A stretch of 13,346 nt of DNA from JBFMDH01 sp044868105 (GTDB taxonomy: Bacteria > Acidobacteriota > Blastocatellia > UBA7656), in the NCBI GenBank assembly GCA_044868105.1, contig JBIOWC010000369.1:1-13346 (forward strand), written 5' to 3'. Numbering within the stretch: position 1 is the stretch's first letter; each line of letters opens with the position of its first letter. The notes under the pieces are model-generated. The model saw only the letters and a program-made list of their open reading frames with translations, did no database searches and was not told the DNA's origin. This document shows positions 13,123 to 13,346 of this stretch, in pieces. Position numbers and translations under genes: made by a program.

Positions 13123-13346
13123 GTGTCAGCACAATTGGACTTCAATTTAAATAATGAGCAAACGCCGTTATGTAGTTCATGCTGCACTTGTCACGCTGCA
13201 ATCGCACAGGAGAGTGTATATTGTCGTTGGTGCGGCGTTCAACAACCCGAGTTAAGCTTAAGCTCAGAGCCTACAAATGGGCTGAAGAATTATATCGGGA
13301 TAGTGAACAAGCCATCCGCTTATTTAACCACTCAGCTTGAAAATGC
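13123..13346 (+). CDS. Zinc-ribbon protein, N-terminal part (continues beyond window)
   Basis: A frame with start GTG 13123 stays open to the window end (74 codons, no stop). AAGGAG lies eight bases before the GTG, and no better ATG is in frame. Residues 17-37 carry CSSCCTC, then CRWC thirteen residues later (C17, C20, C21, C23, C34, C37). This fits a two-knuckle zinc ribbon of the CxxC-CxxC type, common as an N-terminal module in diverse bacterial proteins. Residues after about 40 are polar with no recognisable domain yet, so the main function lies outside the window. It is driven by the sigma-54 promoter at 13063-13078, which makes a regulated or pilus-linked role plausible. I would not guess an enzyme class. 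Confidence 0.72.
   Translation, partial: MSAQLDFNLNNEQTPLCSSCCTCHAAIAQESVYCRWCGVQQPELSLSSEPTNGLKNYIGIVNKPSAYLTTQLEN

Overview
The window looks like a piece of an Acidobacteriota chromosome, perhaps Blastocatellia. This rests on moderate GC, the pilB-pilT-pilC gene order, and several secreted or envelope proteins that I cannot place in any broad family. The phylum is an inference from gene order and protein style; the window holds no rRNA or other marker gene.

Layout. (1) 1-1737, minus strand: the N-terminal 579 codons of a large one-pass membrane protein of unknown function whose end lies outside the window. (2) 1738-2065: no gene, but rich in dyad symmetry. It holds a perfect 8-bp-arm palindrome, a MITE-like 123-bp inverted repeat, and a strong rho-independent terminator for the next unit. 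(3) 2066-3446, minus strand: two tandem genes for small secreted cysteine-containing proteins that are paralogues of each other. (4) 3447-3689: divergent promoter region with a hairpin homologous to the terminator at 2000-2031. (5) 3690-7918, plus strand: a three-gene operon encoding a small secreted beta-rich protein, an 815-residue outer-membrane beta-barrel with a long Lys/Glu/Ala-rich linker, and a secreted multidomain protein with a Cys cluster and an Fn3-like C-terminus. (6) 7919-8369: terminator, a good sigma-70-type promoter and a long pilB leader. (7) 8370-12724, plus strand: type IV pilus motor operon pilB (extension ATPase), pilT (retraction ATPase) and pilC (inner-membrane platform), closed by a strong terminator. 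(8) 12725-13122: a leader with a textbook sigma-54 (-24/-12) promoter. (9) 13123-13346: start of a GTG-initiated zinc-ribbon protein that runs off the window.

How the genes fit together. PilB, PilT and PilC are the cytoplasmic and inner-membrane engine of a type IV pilus; no pilin, secretin or alignment genes are visible here. The divergent block 2066-7918 encodes only exported proteins around one outer-membrane barrel. It is the best candidate for an undescribed envelope or surface system, but its function cannot be read from sequence alone.

The most striking non-coding signal is a family of 7-bp-periodic repeats (approximate unit GGNTTCA), mostly folded into inverted repeats, in three gene-gene junctions: before the gene at 6677, before pilT and before pilC. 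At pilT the hairpin lies exactly between a good Shine-Dalgarno sequence and the ATG, so folding would restore normal spacing. The other strong regulatory signal is the sigma-54 promoter downstream of pilC.
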